In this document: one piece after another, positions 62,415 to 64,000 of the stretch | How the letters are laid out: each line of letters opens with the position of its first letter | Position numbering within the stretch: the stretch's first letter is position 1 | Notes under the pieces: model-generated | Told to the model about the DNA's origin: nothing | Seen by the model: only the letters and a program-made list of their open reading frames with translations | The model's database searches: none | DNA from: Enoplosus armatus | Lineage: Eukaryota; Chordata; Actinopteri; Centrarchiformes; Enoplosidae | NCBI RefSeq assembly: GCF_043641665.1 | Contig: NC_092198.1 | Location: 17,948,501 to 18,012,500, forward strand | DNA length: 64,000 nt | Direction of reading: 5' to 3' | Position numbers and translations under genes: made by a program

Positions 62415-64000
62415 TCGGACCAGAATTCAGATGCAATGAATTTTCACTGCTTTGCACAAAACTAGTTCACGAGACGTTTTTTTTCCCTGGAACTTTCCGC
62501 AGAGTGCTGGATTCTGTGAACTCTTTGACACACTGTGCACTAAATCTAGCGAACCTTTCAAACCTTCAAAGTTGAATCTGAAGACGTTACTCTGCAGACA
62601 GACCAGACTTGCAGTATTCATTGCCTTACCGCCACATATTGAAAAGCCAGAGTTGAACTAGAAGATTGAGTAGTTCAGTAGCACCAGTACTTGCTTACAT
62701 GTTGATGTAATGTAATGTTACGACCATGATTCACTTGGGCTGGGCAGCTAATTTCATTTCAGATAATGAATCACTTCATGTGCTAAAGGCTAGACGGTGT
62801 GGTTTCAGTCGTCATAGTAACGGCTTTGGCAAGACCCTGAGATGCTGTCATCGGAGATGACAAAGCCAGACAATAATCTTAGATAAAGATATAAATAATG
62901 GCTTTTCTAAACATTGAATCAGAGTCCATGCAGTCACAAAGTTCTCTCCTGGAATGCTGTGTGTAAATAATGACTTAAGAGATCATCAAAAAAACATGTG
63001 CAACCCCTGTTACAGCACAGGTGTAAAGATATGTGGTTTATATACAGAGACATAGTGGAGATTTTGTTATACAGCCTCTATTGCGGTAGCTACTCCTTTA
63101 TTATCTCTGGGCATATATTGGAATTACAGGAATTTTTGCATCAACATGGTGAATTACCTTGATTTGTCAGGTATTTAATTCACTGGACTAGACAAAACAT
63201 TCCCACCCAGTATTAATACGATAATACTTAATTATAATATAGGATTTTTCGATTCTAAAGGAATAATGAGACATTTTGGTAAGTAAGCTTATTGGCTTTC
63301 TTGTTGAGAGTTGGATCAATATAATGCTAACATCTGTAATGTTAAATATGCAGCTAGAGCCCGCAGCCGGTTTGCTTAGCTTAGCATAAAGACTGGAAAC
63401 AGGGGGACACGGCTAGCCTGGCTCTGTCCAAAAGGGAAAAAAAAAATCCATCTGCCAGCACCTCAAAAACTCACAACTTAACATGTCGTATCTCGTTTGT
63501 TTAATCTGTACAAAATACATTTTTACGCTTTGGTTTTTATACAGATTAAAGAAATGATATACTGCGTTAATCAGTGAGCTTTAGAGTGGCTGGTCACAAC
63601 GGGTTATACTAAGCTAAGCTAACCAGCTGTAGCATCATATTTACCGTACGGACATGAGTTGTTTCGATCTTCTCATCCGAGTACTGTATTTCCTAAAATG
63701 TTAAACTATCCCTTTTAATATAAAACGATAAAAGACCGTATCTGTGGCACATAACCATGAGATAAAACAGTTATTTAGCTGGCTTTCAACAACTATAGTT
63801 CCCGTGAGATTTTGGCTGCATGTTAAATGACAAGGTGGTCAATTTCTACTGTCTCGGTACAGTAGTAGTGACCCATTTAGCTTAGCATATAGACAGAAAA
63901 CATTTCAGTAAGTGAAAGCTTGCAGAACAGAAGCTAGATTGGAAGTAGACTTAATCACTTTAACTGTAGCTACAAAGTGACACCATAAAAAACGGAAAAT
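62415..64000 (+). other. esr2: esr2 3'UTR and 3' flank
   Basis: Begins after the TAG at 62412-62414. I see no canonical AATAAA before the window end; ATTAAA occurs at 63545-63550 inside a repeat. The poly(A) site may be a variant hexamer or lie beyond the window. Confidence 0.5.
63254..63640 (+). repeat. Interspersed repeat, 'TTAGCTTAGCATAAAGACTGG' family
   Basis: The best-preserved copy: GGCTTTCTTGTTGAGAGTTGG, CAGCCGGTTTGCTTAGC, AAAGACTGGAAACAGGGGG, CTAGCCTGGCTCTGTCC, CTCGTTTGTTTAATCTGTAC. It ends with AAGCTAAGCTAACCAGC. A related fragment follows near 63872. Confidence 0.75.

Overview
The window is nuclear DNA of a ray-finned fish, most likely a spiny-rayed (percomorph) teleost. The coding exons are split by GT-AG introns, and the non-coding DNA is full of long CA/TG microsatellites and of interspersed repeats I recognise as typical of percomorph genomes. 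It holds two protein-coding genes, both on the + strand, head to tail, with about 36.6 kb between the stop codon of the first and the start codon of the second.

Region 1 (about 387-20125): the 3' part of a Notch-ligand gene, jag2. Twenty-two coding exons are visible, encoding EGF repeats 1 to 16, the cysteine-rich/VWC-like domain, the Jagged-specific juxtamembrane region, one transmembrane helix and the cytoplasmic tail. The first four exons (signal peptide, N-terminal C2/MNNL region, DSL domain) lie upstream of the window. The 3'UTR probably runs to about 20.1 kb and carries two adjacent Pumilio-type motifs.

Region 2 (about 20.1-49.0 kb): a gene-poor interval. I see no convincing coding exon or RNA gene. 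It holds a decayed Tc1/mariner transposase fragment, many copies of percomorph repeats, pairs of inverted CA/TG tracts, G-runs, short perfect palindromes and two facing CTCF-like motifs near 39-41 kb.

Region 3 (about 49.0-64.0 kb): estrogen receptor beta, esr2. A CpG-rich block near 49.0-49.6 kb with a consensus donor is the best candidate for the promoter and a non-coding first exon. A second leader segment with several upstream AUGs precedes the start codon at 54609. Eight coding exons give an open reading frame of 551 residues with an intact DNA-binding domain (P-box EGCKA, D-box PATNQ), ligand-binding domain and helix 12. The 3' flank holds another repeat copy.

The genes belong to different pathways: jag2 is a membrane ligand for Notch receptors, esr2 a steroid-activated nuclear receptor. 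Their orthologues are both on human chromosome 14q but far apart, so close adjacency here is a synteny observation, not evidence of a shared system. Teleosts usually keep two copies of each gene; I could not decide between a and b paralogues from sequence alone. I found no convincing new biological system. The points most worth testing are splice acceptors replaced by long TG tracts, the uAUG-rich esr2 leader, an aberrant EGF9 in jag2 and the facing CTCF-like pair.
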